DNA from: Palaemon carinicauda
Lineage: Eukaryota; Arthropoda; Malacostraca; Decapoda; Palaemonidae
Length of the DNA: 64,000 nt
Assembly: GCF_036898095.1 (NCBI RefSeq)
Contig: NC_090761.1
Coordinates: forward strand, 42,799,622-42,863,621
Direction of reading: 5' to 3'
The position numbers and the translations under genes are program-made. Below the pieces are notes generated by a model, which saw nothing but the letters and a program-made list of their open reading frames with translations, was not told where the DNA came from and did no database searches. Shown piece by piece: positions 36,054 to 47,284 of the stretch (position 1 is its first letter; each line of letters opens with the position of its first letter).

Positions 36054-38768
36054 TTTTATTTTCTGTAATTGCTTCGCATAGTGTTTGAAGAAAACTCAGG
36101 ATGACTTCCATCCAGTATAAGCACAAAGGCTTTCAAACGACATCGTCTGAAAGAAATTCAGAGACGAGACAACTTTTCTCGGATCATGACCTGCGGGTGT
36201 ACTGTCTAGATCCGCTCTGCGTATAAAATAGGTGATTTTCGCCCTTAACTGTTTCAAGGATAATGTTGAACCAGACGTCTCTCCCCTGAAAAGCTGACCT
36301 CCCTTAAAGTCATAAGTTCTACAAAGATAGACCTTTAGGCATTCCACTGGGCAGAGGGATGCTTCTTCCTTCAGAGGGCAGATTCTCCAGGGACCCCATC
36401 TCTTAGTGGGCAGCTCGTTCTTGGCGAGAAACGTTGGGTCCGGAAAGAGGTTCAGTTCTCTGCAGTCTGTGAACTGAGTGTGGCCATCATCCCTGGAGAG
36501 GGCCACTATTTCGCTAACTCTGGCTCCTGAGGCTAGTGCAAATAAGAACATCACCTTTTGAGTCAAGTCTTTCAGCGAGCAATCCTCATTGTTCAGAGTT
36601 GATGCCAAGTGAAGAACCTTATCCAAAGATCATGAAATGGGCTTTGGAGGAGCTGCGGGCCGAAGTTTAGCGCAGGCTTTTGGAATCTTGTTGAAGATTT
36701 CATTAGATAAGTCTACCTGGAAGGCATATAGTATTGGTCTGGCTAGGGCAGATTTACATGTAGTAATCGTGTTGGCTGCTAAACCTTGTTCATGAAGATG
36801 GATGAAGAAGGACAAGCAGAAATCCATAGAAATCTCCTTAGGTTTCTTCGCCTTGACAAAGGCCACCCATTTCTTCCAGGAAGACTCATATTGTCTTCTT
36901 GTTGACTTTGAATTGTATTCTTCTAAGAAGTTAATACTGTCCCTAGAAATCTCGAACCGTTTCTTGACCGCTAGGGCGAGAAAATCATGGGATGAAGGTT
37001 CTGGGTTTTCTCTGATGAAGCTGAGACAGTCAATTTCTGCACTTGCTGAGTCAGAACTGGGTCCAGCAACGGGATAAGCTTCAGGCGTAGTTCCGTTATC
37101 AAAGGGAACCAAACACTGTTGGGCCACTTGTGGGCCACTATTGCTGCTATCCCTCGAAAGGATCTCAGTTTGTCGAGGACTTTCAGCAGAAGGTTGGTTG
37201 GAGGGAACAGGTAGATCTTGGACCACCTGTTCCAATCTATGGATATTGCGTCTGTCGCTTCCGCTAGAGGATCCTCGTACGGGGCTACATACCGGGGTAG
37301 CTTCTTGTTGTCGCTTGTTGCGAAGAGATCTATCTGCAGTCCTGGGACTTTGCGTAATATGAAGGAGAATGATTTTGCGTCTAGGGACAATTCTGAATCT
37401 ATCGGGTTGACCCTGGATAGAGCGTCCGCTGTCACATTGCGGAACCCTTGAAGGTGGACTGCTGACAAGTGCCATCTCTTCTTCTTCGCTAGACGGAGGA
37501 TGGCCAGTATCACTTGATTTATGTGAGGCAATCTCGAGCCTTGTCGATTTAGGCATCTTATTACAACTTCGCTGTCTAGAACCAGACGGATGTGGATTGA
37601 GCAGCGAAGTTCCAGTTTCTTCAGAGAGAGAAGAACCGCCATGGCTTCCAGAAAATTGATGTGGAAGGTCTTGAAGAGGGGAGACCAGGTTCCCTGGACT
37701 CTCTGATGATGAGAGTGACCTCCCCACCCCTCTTTCGAGGCATCCGTGTGAACGGTGACTGCCGGTGGAGGTGGTTTCAGAGGTGCCTTGCTCTTCAGGT
37801 TCTTGGCTTCCGACCATGGTTTGAGTAGTGATCGCAGACGATTTGGAATCGGTCTTTGTAGATCTCTTCGAGCGTTTGATGCGTAGTTTCTCCAAACTCC
37901 TGATGTATCTTTTAATTGTGCTTTCAATATTGGATCTGTCACTGAGGCAAACTGGAGGGACCCCAACACTCTCTCCTGTTGCCTTCTTGGTATCCTGTCG
38001 GATTGAAGAAGTCTCTTGACAGATCCTGCTATCTCTTTCCTCTTCTTTGATGGAATGGAAAGGCAGTGTGACTGTAAGTCCCAGTGGACGCCCAGCCACT
38101 GGAACTTTTGAGCTGGAGATAGACGAGACTTTTCCAAGTTGATCTTGAATCCTAAGTGTTCCAGGAACTGGATCACTTGCTTGGAGGCTTGCCTGCACTC
38201 TTCCTCGGATGCTGCCCACACCAGCCAGTCGTCCAGGTAGGCTACTACCTGGATCCCCTTTAGGCGTAGTTGATGAATGACTGCATTCGCAAGCTTGGTG
38301 AATACCCTTGGAGCTATGTTTAGACCGAAGGGCATGGCTCTGAAAACATACTTTCTTTTCTGTAGTTTGAACCCTAGGTAGGGGTAAACTTGACGGTTGA
38401 TTGGAACATGCCAGTACGCATCCGTCATGTCTATGGAGACTGTGTATGCCCGTTTGGACAAAAGGGTCCTTATGTGTTGTAGCGTCAGCATCCTGAATTT
38501 GTGGTTCACTATGAACTTGTTGAGTGATGATAAATCCAGAATGACTCTGAGCTTTTCCGAATCCTTCTTCGGAACACAAAATAGCCTTCCTTGGAATCCG
38601 ATGGACTTTGCCTTCCGTATAACTCTTTTGTTCAGGAGTTCCTGAACATATTCTTCCAGAATGGGGATTGAGTGCTGGAAGAATTGAGGAAAGTTTGGTG
38701 GAGTTGAGCTCCAACTCCACCCTAGTCCGTTCTTGATTAGGCTGTGGGCCCAGGGATTGAAGGTCCAA
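36054..38768 (-). pseudogene. DIRS tyrosine recombinase ORF overlapping RT, copy D
   Basis: A frame opens at 38768 inside RT and stays free of stops to 36632, in the +2 register relative to RT. Its first 580 codons are Ser/Arg/Gln-rich with no domain I recognise. YR follows: S-S-W-K-K-W-V-A-F-V-K-A, then K-A-C-A-K-L-R-P. TGA at 36630-36632 replaces the Trp of P-I-T-W-S-L. The frame reopens with catalytic Arg in G-A-R-V-S-E-I, the Pro-containing box H-D-P-R, and T-G-W-K-S-S. A second TGA (36096-36098, where CGA is expected) precedes the Tyr in F-K-H-Y-A-K-Q. Both lesions are G>A or C>T type. Confidence 0.85.
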
Positions 38769-38809
38769 TGATCCCAGAAGAGGAGAAGTCTCCCTCCTAC
38801 TGGTAGCAT
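36971..38809 (-). CDS. DIRS reverse transcriptase / RNase H / methyltransferase-like protein, copy D, intact
   Basis: Would copy element RNA into circular cDNA. Start chosen at the Met of M-L-P-V-G-G-R-L (38809), because homology with F begins there; the open frame itself extends to 38932. RT: G-F-Q-G-R-L-F-C-V-P-K-K-D, V-I-L-D-L-S-S-L, motif A S-I-D-M-T-D-A-Y, F-R-A-M-P-F-G-L-N, and Y-L-D-D-W-L at about 38225-38240. RNase H keeps all four acidic positions: H-T-D-A-S, L-E-A-M-A-V, L-D-S-E-V and T-A-D-A-L-S-R. The last 120 residues resemble phage Dam-type methylases: D-L-F-A-T-S-D-N-K-K-L-P-R-Y, then Y-L-F-P-P-T-N in place of NPPY, then W-P. The C-terminal half overlaps the YR frame. Confidence 0.88.
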   Translation of the reverse strand: MLPVGGRLLLFWDHWTFNPWAHSLIKNGLGWSWSSTPPNFPQFFQHSIPILEEYVQELLNKRVIRKAKSIGFQGRLFCVPKKDSEKLRVILDLSSLNKFIVNHKFRMLTLQHIRTLLSKRAYTVSIDMTDAYWHVPINRQVYPYLGFKLQKRKYVFRAMPFGLNIAPRVFTKLANAVIHQLRLKGIQVVAYLDDWLVWAASEEECRQASKQVIQFLEHLGFKINLEKSRLSPAQKFQWLGVHWDLQSHCLSIPSKKRKEIAGSVKRLLQSDRIPRRQQERVLGSLQFASVTDPILKAQLKDTSGVWRNYASNARRDLQRPIPNRLRSLLKPWSEAKNLKSKAPLKPPPPAVTVHTDASKEGWGGHSHHQRVQGTWSPLFKTFHINFLEAMAVLLSLKKLELRCSIHIRLVLDSEVVIRCLNRQGSRLPHINQVILAILRLAKKKRWHLSAVHLQGFRNVTADALSRVNPIDSELSLDAKSFSFILRKVPGLQIDLFATSDNKKLPRYVAPYEDPLAEATDAISIDWNRWSKIYLFPPTNLLLKVLDKLRSFRGIAAIVAHKWPNSVWFPLITELRLKLIPLLDPVLTQQVQKLTVSASSEKTQNLHPMIFSP

Positions 38810-38811
38810 CT

Positions 38812-41316
38812 CACTTGGACTTGCCTCCTTGGCCACGTCCACCTTTGTTACCCCTACCTCTGAAGGGGCGTCTAGAGGACCCTCGAAAGGAACCTCAAGA
38901 CTTTGGCCTAAAAGTCGCCGATTGGCTTTCAAAAACTGGGGTGAACACCGGCGATTGGGTAGCCAGCGTTTGGGGCACCAGTTGGAAGGTGGTGGTTGGA
39001 TGTGCCACTGTCTGGGGCACCGTGGCCACGGGAAGCTGTTGCTGTTTTCTAGGCCGAGACGGCACTCTTGGTCGTTTTGATTTATTCTTCGGCTGGGGAC
39101 CCTCGTCAGCGGAAAATTTTGTTTTTGAGGACAAGCCCCACTTGGAGAGAAGATTCCTGTTCTCCGTAGCGGCTTTGTCCACGACCTCTTTGACCCCTTC
39201 GCTTGGGAAGAGGTCTTTTCCCCAGATATTGGAGGCTATGAGCTTCCTTGGTTCGTGTCTCACTGCAGCCGAGGCGAACACGAACTCTCTACAAGTCCTT
39301 CGGGCTTTGATAAAGTTGTACAAGTCCTTGGTGACTGTCGCCAAATGAGATTTGGCGAAGACCATGTACATATCTGGGGTGTTCGGGATGCTTGCCATAG
39401 TCTCTAAGCCAGTCTGCAGAGACATGGAAGCAGCAAGACGTTCTTTAGTCTCTTGTTCCCTGCGCAGGAGAGACTCTGACAGCTTCGGGAGGTTTTTGCC
39501 GAACTGTCGTCCAGCAAAATCTGCCTCCAGCTTCCCCACTGTGAAGGTGTTATGAACATCCTTCCAGTCTTTATCATCTGATGGAAAAGCAAGGGAAAAG
39601 GGTCTATACTCCTCCAGTGTAGGGTAAGGTTTCCCTGCTTCAACTGCCTTTAAGGCTGCCTTAAACCCTTTGACCATAAAGGGGAAGGCACGTTTGGGGT
39701 CAGCAAAAAGGACGGGTACTTTTTGCTAAGAGCCGGCACCTTGGAACTAGTAAAGGCCCTCTCTTTCAAGGTGGTTGTATATAAGGCCTGAGCCTTAGAG
39801 AGTTCGAGGACAATCATCTCCTTCGGCTCTGTTTCCTCCTTGGATGCAGGTTCTGTCCTTAGAGGGGCATAGCAGTCCGGGTAGGCCCCTTTGCTGGGCA
39901 AAAACTCAATTTCCTCTACTGGAACAGTGCCCAGTTTCTCCGAGAGGAAGATCCCCCCCCCCCCGACATTGGCATATGCTCTGCGTATCTCCAAGGGTTA
40001 ACGTCAGAAAAAGCGGGGAGATCCTTGACGTTTAGTTTCTTCGGGGCTAAACGTGTTGCAACCAGCTGATGCATTTCCTTTCGAAGAGAAGCTTCTTTCT
40101 CGGACGATTTATTCTGATTGTCCTGCACCATAGACAGCAGCCAGTGCAACGTACTCGTGATGGAATCTAGCTGGGGTGCAGTAGAAGAGGTCGAAGGCAC
40201 CGGCTCAGTCACCGTGGCTGATGATACCGAAATCATTTCGGTCTTATTGACTTCAGCCTCAGGAGGTACGTCATCCTCCTGCTCCATTTGTTCCAGTAGG
40301 AGATTGTTCTCAGTCTCCTCTGAGACAATCGACATGTTGTCATCTAATTGGATGCCCTTCAAGGCATCCGAAACAACAGGAATCTGTACTAGGGGAATCT
40401 CAGGTTGAGCCTGGGGAATGATTGCATCCGCAGATGCCCTAGGGAAAAGACAGTCCCTCATCGTCTCATTATTATTATTATTATTACTATCCAAGCTACA
40501 ACCCTAGTTGGAAAAGCAAGATGCTATAAGCCCAGGGGCTCCAACAGGGAAAAATAGCCCAGTGAGGAAAGGAAATAAGGAAATAAATAAATGAAGAGAA
40601 CAAATTAACAATAAATCATTCTAAAAACAGTAACAACGTCAAAACAGACATGTCATATATAAACTATTAACAGCATCAAAAACAAATATGTCATAAATAA
40701 ACTATAAAAAGACTCATGTCCGCCTGGTCAACAAAAAAGCATTTGCTCCAACTTTGAACTTTTGAAGTTCTACTGATTCAACCACCCGATTAGGAAGATC
40801 ATTCCACAACTTGGTCACAGCTGGAATAAAACTTCTAGAGTACTGCGTAGTATTGAGTCTCGTGATGGAGAAGGCCTGGCTATTAGAATTAACTGCCTGC
40901 CTAGTATTACGAACAGGATAGAATTGTCCAGGGAGATCTGAATGTAAAGGATGGTCAGAGTTATGAAAAATCTTATGCAACATGCATAATGAACTAATTG
41001 AACGATGGTGCCAGAGATTAATATCTAGATCAGGAATAAGAAATTTAATAGGAAGGTATGGGCCAGATGTGTTCTTCTGAAAACCCCTGACCCATTTTCG
41101 CAGCGTGTCCCTTGCTGCATCCCTTAACTCAGTAGACTTTTGATCATCAAAAGCCTCTTTTACCAGTTTGTCACAAACAGTACATACCTGTGGGTCCCAG
41201 TATTTGAGAGCCCCCTTGGTGACTGCGCAGCGAGCATGGTCCCTGCACACGTCATGGCCGTAGAAGTTCTTGCTACGGACCCTGCAAAAGCTGTTCTCGC
41301 ATTCGGGATGCTCCTC
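38812..41316 (-). pseudogene. DIRS gag, copy D, split by a LINE
   Basis: The exon begins at 41316 after a splice acceptor and reads F-C-R-V-R-S-K, G-H-D-V-C-R-D-H-A-R-C and W-D-P-Q-V-C-T-V-C. R-K-W-V-R-G-F-Q follows. A LINE (40478-41058) interrupts the next conserved block, S-G-P-Y-L-P. Gag resumes at about 40477 and a frame break occurs near the C-run at 39953-39963. The capsid-like body (38895-39677) contains H-E-P-R-K-L-I-A-S-N-I-W-G-K-D-L-F-P. A TGA at 38895-38897 precedes the RG tail (P-F-R-G-R-G-N-K-G-G-R-G), which would end near 38812 next to the RT start. Confidence 0.83.
40478..41058 (-). mobile_element. 5'-truncated LINE fragment in gag of copy D
   Basis: Nearly identical over its length to 1135-1720 in the opposite orientation: I-K-F-L-I-P-D-L-D-I-N-L-W through L-L-T-R-R-T, the 3' UTR and an (ATT)n tail at 40478-40492. 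The gag frame before it runs directly into the LINE protein, giving an accidental open fusion at 40714-41250. Confidence 0.85.
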
Positions 41317-41336
41317 CTGTAAAGAAAGAAAGCATA
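41317..41336 (-). promoter_or_regulatory. 3' splice site before gag, copy D
   Basis: Reverse strand ATGCTTTCTTTCTTTACAG followed in frame by the gag Cys/His exon. Confidence 0.68.
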
Positions 41337-41389
41337 TAAGTATTCGGTGAAATTCTCAGATTTCAGCATACATATTTTTTAAAAATATT

Positions 41390-44300
41390 AGCTTGGATAG
41401 AGTAAGCTAGAAAATAGGAAAGACACCTACTTGTGTTTCCTGTCCAGCCCATTGCTATGACCTCTTCCAATATTGAACAATAAATTCTTAATGAATTTTG
41501 TATGGGAAGATAATATCCTTTGATATAAAGTGTCTTCTTAACACAATGTCCCATCTCTTATATGTGATGGTCTCACAATAGGCTGCCCATGAAGCACCTT
41601 GTAGGTTGGAAAAAACTGTTTGGGCTACAGCACTGACTGGCGGCGGTATGCTGCCAGACCTGCCGGGCCTGCCGACATATGCCGGCCTATTCTGGGCTAT
41701 TAAAGGCAGTTACTGTCTTCAGATCTATACTTTGGGTGGCTGACTTCCGGCACACACCGGGCCTGCCGACATATGCTGGCCTATTCTGGGCTATTAAAGG
41801 CAGTTACTGTCTTCAGATCTATACTTTGGGTGGCCGACTGCCGGCCGACAACTTAGTTGCCAGCCACTGGTCATAGTATGTTTATTGTCGTTGGGTTATC
41901 GCTCAGCAACACCCCCGGCAAGTGGCGGCAGAGTAACTGCCGGCCGACAGACAACCAACATGGCCGCCGGCAGCTTATCGGTGGCCGGCCCAGTATAAGG
42001 AAAGGTAGAGAAAAACAGAGAGGATGGAGGAAGGCAAAGGCTCAGCCTTGCCGGCCTACATCCCGAATGAGGGTTCAAGTGGAAGGGGGAATTATATTCA
42101 GGCTTCCACCCAACCATATCCCATCCATATGGGCTATGGAAGGCAGTCCAAGGGAGGACTGAAGAACACTCTAATGATTATGAGGGTACCTGCCGGCAGC
42201 AGACAGGGAACCTCAGGCCAGTTCTATAGATTACCCTTAGGATCAAATGTAGAATGACGGCCAGGAAGGGTGATGGTTCATCCAACATAAAAGAGACAGC
42301 AGGGAAGGGGGAAAAGTCCTATAAGTAAGGTAATACCCGAAGGCATTACCCAACTTAAAGGATTCTGATCTTATAAGGTAACCTCAAGTAGGGGAAATCA
42401 TTTCCCCTGGTTGGGTTAGTCAAGTGAGAAAGCGGCCATAGGACACAATCTCGCAAGAGAACAGAATCTCGTACCAGGTATCTTAGACAATGAAGAAATA
42501 ATTTCTTCGGTCTAAGATCCACTAGCACAGGACTGTCTGCTAGACCGAGGAAGGAGGAATTGTAAAACAAAGACCTCCACGTATGGTCTAGGGAGGCCTA
42601 GCCTCCTTCATAGACAACTTAACCTGACTGGGGAAATCATTTCACTGAGACAGTAAGATGCCTAACAGAGACTTTACTCTGATGTCCCGTTCTAACTCAA
42701 AAACCGATTCAGTGGTTAAGAGAAAGAAACGAAACACCCCAGTAAACTTTGCCAGAACTCAGTTCACAGCAAAGCTAACTGAGGGTAGCCTAGGCTTATC
42801 AGAGGGAAGGGGAATTGCTCTTAAATCTTGCCAATAGATTGGTATCGACTTAGAAGGTATAGGAGGCATCAACCTCACCTTAGAAGACAATACAAGAGCA
42901 ATTGGGGATATGTATGAAAGTATACTAAAGCCACTAGGCTAGTAAGTCTAGGAGCATAGAGAATCGTTCACTGAAACTCTCTTGTATACTATCTTGGAAG
43001 AGGAAAATTTATGCAGTAATATCTTAATTGTATAAAATATTGCCTGAGCTTCAATAAAAATGTACCAGGAAGGTTATATCATGCATGAAGTGTGTAGGTG
43101 CCTAGGCTAGGAAGCCTAGCACTCGTGAGGCTCGAATATAAATACTGTAGCCAAATCCACGAATACAATGACATGATATAAAAATCCCTAGCTAAAATAC
43201 TAAATAGCTAAAGTTATTAAAGCAAATAATGCCGGGAAAGTCGTTCTGGCTAACTAGATGTACAGGAAGAACGACCGCGTTCATGACGCCATCCGGCTGG
43301 CAACAGCTCTTGTTACGTTAATTACGATCTCAATCGAAGAGTAAAACTGGCAAGAGCTTACATTTACACAATTCAAAGATATTACTTAACTTTCCAGAAG
43401 CTGATGAGGCTGGTGAAGACATCATAGCGACAAATAACTCAACAATAGACTGCGCCTGGACACACAGAGTATATTGGAAATTCAACTACGGTATACTTTT
43501 ATACCATAGTTTTCTGTTTGCAGTATGATCTATACTGCAAATATACTGGCTACTGTATAGTCATAAACTGTAGTTCTAGCCAGCATGTTGTCGGCAAGGC
43601 TAGCACCTGGGGCACAGTTCAGCCGGCGCATCGCCGACTGGGATGGTGGCTGGCGGCCCGCTGGTTGCCGGTTGCCATCAGGTCGCCGACTGTCGGCGCA
43701 CTAGTCCAGTCGGTGTCTTGCCAGACAGGGTAGTGGCCGGTAATCAGAACTCGGCCGGCAAGAGCCGGACAAGTTGGTTGTGCCGGCGCACGAGTCCATC
43801 CAGCACCTTGGCGGCTAGGGTAGCGGCCGGCAGCTGCCGGTTAGGTTAGTACCTGGCGGCACTAGCCGATAGAAAGAGGAAAAGCAAGGAGTGAAGGATG
43901 ATGTAAGAGCTCTGTCTCACCTCCTTCCTCCGGAATGAGGGTTCAAATTGAACGGGAGAATATAAGTTGTTCAGCCTTCCACCCATCCACCACCATTGTC
44001 GGTCTCTGCCAGACACAGGTATGTGAATGGCAGTCCAAGAGAGGACTGAAGAACACTCTAGAGCAAAGGGATCCTCTGCTGACAGCTGGTCCAGCCGGCA
44101 CAGCTCTCCCGGAGCCTTGGTCAATAAGGGAAAGCTGAGCGACTAGGCCACTACAAGCAGAAGCCCGAGCCGGCCCTACAACCTGCCGGCAAGCAGTGAG
44201 ATTGTAGGTCGAGGGCCAAAGGGTTGCGATGGTTAGGCCATCACTAAAGCACAGAGGGGGGAGGAAAAAGGGTCCTGTATAAGGTATGAAAGGAGCTGGC

Positions 44301-45560
44301 AGGTTGCCGATCCTACCACACCCTAAGGAAACTCAGTTTCAGTATCGGCGCCATCCTAGGCGGCAGGAGAAAATCTATTCTCCAGCCTAGGGTCTGCCAA
44401 TACAATTAAGGGGCTGGCAGCCATCTAGCCCCCACCCCTAAACATGAGAAAAACAGAGTTCCAGTGCCGGCGCCATCCTAGGCGGCAGAAGAATATCCAT
44501 TCTTCAGCCTAGGGTCTGCAAGCACAGGGCTAGTCTACTAGACCACAGGGAGAAGGTGGTAAAATCATATAACTCCTTCAAGTGCGGTCTAGGGAGGTCT
44601 AGCATCCTATGCCGGCAGCGTAACCGACGGGAATGACTATTCACCCTGCAGCCCGCTGCCGGCACAAGACTAAGTACTCTGAGGTTCTGACCTAAATCTA
44701 AAGCTTGCCATCTGCAGTTAAGGGAAGGGGCAGAAAACCCTAGCCTAGTCCTGCCTGAATGACAACTCGAGGCATGACCAACTAGGATTGTAACCTAAGG
44801 CTACACCCAGAGGGAAGGAGGGATTACCCTTAAATTTCCACTGGAGGCAAGTATCGCTTTATATAATAATTCTAAGAGATATCTATCCCCGCCTGAATTG
44901 ATAAAACGATACACAAGGGTAACCGGGGAACATGTATGAAAATATACTAAAGCCACTAGGCTAGTAGCCCAGTGGCAGCGAGAATCGACTACTGTACCTA
45001 AATCATCGAAGCTCTCTCGTATACCATCTTAGAAGAGGAAATATTTATATGCAATCAATACATCTTACATGTATAAATTGCCTAATAGCTTCATTTAAAT
45101 TTAATAACACTAGGAATGCTTATTATATCATGCATGAAAGTAAACTGAAACGCCTAGGCTAGGAAGCCTAGCATAAGCAAGGTTCGGTGACCTAAATCGC
45201 CGAAACTAAAACGAATACTATCGGCATTATATAATTAACTCCTAGCAATGAAGACTAAATAGCTAATTTTATTTATGCTATTTATACAGGGGAAAGTCGT
45301 TCTGGCTAACTATATAACTCATGCGTTACGAACGACAGCGCCCAAGATGCCTCTGGTTCAAGCAATAGCTCTGCCACTAAATTAACTTAATTTTGACTTA
45401 ATTTTCACTGTGAGGCAAGAGCTAAATTTTATACAATGTAAAGATCAAATTCTCAACTTTCAAGAGGCAGAAGAGGCTGGAGATTGCATGATAAATCCAA
45501 AATATCAAGAGAGCTACCGGGAAAATCACCGAACGAGATCTCTACAGATAAAGGAATAAA
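41390..45560 (-). repeat. Tandemly duplicated leader, copy D
   Basis: Two leader units of about 2 kb (about 41390-43470 and 43480-45560). Both contain a GCCGGC-rich block, TATACTAAAGCCACTAGGCTAGTA (42925 and 44940), AGTCGTTCTGGCTAACTA (43238 and 45296) and the conserved start-codon segment (43388-43425; 45455-45489, the latter with an in-frame TGA). Copies B and C have a single unit. No protein gene is supported. Confidence 0.7.
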
Positions 45561-45629
45561 GATGGCGGTGATGATGGCACCATCTAGATACTCAAATAGT
45601 AACGAAGGAAGGGAACCTTAATAACGGCT

Positions 45630-45893
45630 CCTCTTTTATTTTTGCCATTTTCCCCCTCGAAGCATAAACGCTTTGTGGGGTGAAGATTGCTATGTGGCGT
45701 GTCAAGAATACATCCCTTGATATTATGTGATATCCTTAAAGGAAACTTTAAGGATATTCGCTCCCCCCCACCAGGAGTTAGAATTCTGGAGACCTTAAGT
45801 TAAATTCTCTGGGAATATCACTGTAGTCAAATATATCCTAGAGAGCTACTTAAAGGAACCTCCCATCAGGACGACATGGCCTGAGCCCAAAAA
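45630..45893 (-). repeat. Left inverted terminal repeat, copy D
   Basis: Inverse of 34607-34870: TTTCCCCCTCGAAG, GGTGAAGATTGCTATGTGGCG, GATATCCTTAA and ATCAGGACGACATGGCCTGAGCCCAAAAA. A short C-run interrupts it near 45763. Confidence 0.83.
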
Positions 45894-46471
45894 TAATCCA
45901 CACCTTTCATGCTGGAATTTTCCACCCACTCAAAGTAATCCATACGAAGCCATTTACCTCTTATACAGCATTCTCCCTAAGATTAGCTTTTTGTCCGATT
46001 CTTCCTTAAAAACCTTGATACCATTTTAATATAAATAAAGAATTTAACTTATGCACCCTTATATAGATACACACATATCTATCAATATAACCCCTTTACA
46101 CATATGTTATTGAACTCAGATTAAACACCCTTAATCCAGTAACCAGCCGACTCAGTTTCCTAATCTTCTCTACCCGACTGTAGAAATACATGGTTGATGT
46201 GACCACTTGCAAACACTTGCTAACAGTACGCACTATTAAGTAGCATTATCCTAATATTTATTAAATAAAGCATGACATTACTGATAAAAAATATAAATAT
46301 TTCAGCTCTACCATGATATTATGCCAATATCAACCCATTGACACAAAATGAATTCTTAAGCAAGCAAAATAAATAATGAACACTGCAGGTGAATTGTCTT
46401 TTCAAATTGAAAATAAGCTCTAAAACAAAAAAGTTCTCTAAACAAAGAACATGAAAAATAAAATTCAAATA
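45894..46471. other. Unique-looking spacer between DIRS copies D and E
   Basis: AT-rich sequence without repeats, splice-bounded frames or long ORFs that I can support. Probably intron or intergenic host DNA. Confidence 0.5.
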
Positions 46472-46828
46472 TGACAAATTCGTAGATAATTCGTATTTTT
46501 CCTAACTATACAAACCTTAGCTATCTAATAGGGGTTATTACTTTTGGCGTAGCTGAAATGACGAGCCATTAGAATTTTAACGAAGGTTTACTACCCCACC
46601 GCTAGTTAGCGGGCGGTAGGGAGGGTAGCTTGCTATCGCCCCCCCCCCCTCCCTCACACACACCTGTGCTTGAGCTTACTTTGCTTAGAGGTAGGACTTC
46701 AAGGGGGATAGAGCTGGCGGGCAAGTTTGATTAAATAGCTAAGGTTTGTGTAGTTAGGAAAAATTCAAATTATCTACGAATTTGTCATTTGTTCCGTAAC
46801 TAACATATATACCATGCTATTTAATAGG
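46472..46828 (-). repeat. Right terminal repeat and ICR, copy E
   Basis: 46472-46680 matches the inverse of 60200-60390 (AGCTGAAATGACGAGCCATTAGA, CTAGTTAGCG.GCGGTAGGGAGGGTAGCTTGCTA, poly-C). The ICR reads AAATAGCTAAGGTTTGTGTA..TACGAATTTGTCA then TTTGTTCCGTAAC..GCTATTTAATAGGGG, i.e. the two termini abutted. 46829-47284 is non-coding and has the same layout in copy G. Confidence 0.85.
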
Positions 46829-47284
46829 GGTGACTCACCCATTAGGAAGGGTGGAAAGTCCCAGCCAGTACTGGCTTTTGGCTTTGCCCGGGGACTCCGT
46901 ATCTGAGTGTCAGCACTCAACAAAAAGGAGTCTCTGCACCTCGCTAGAACCTTGCTACGCAAGGGCTGCGGCCTACGTAAGCTGTGTGTGAAGGTATAAA
47001 GTGTGACTTGTCCTAGGAAGTTGACCTGTAGTCCTCTAGATGGAAACTTTAGGCTAGGACTCTCCCAATACCAACTCATCAGGGTATGGGGATGTGACAG
47101 TATTAGCTTAATACTAGGAACACAAGGAAACATGGTTTACCTGCAGTAGTTCGAGGTCAGCTGTGCAGAGAACCCAGGATGCTGCTTTCCCCAAGAGAGG
47201 GGAGGATGAAGAAAAGAATAAGGGCCAGACATACCTTTTCATTCATGCAGACTAAGACCAGGTAACAATGCCCTCAACCTTCTG

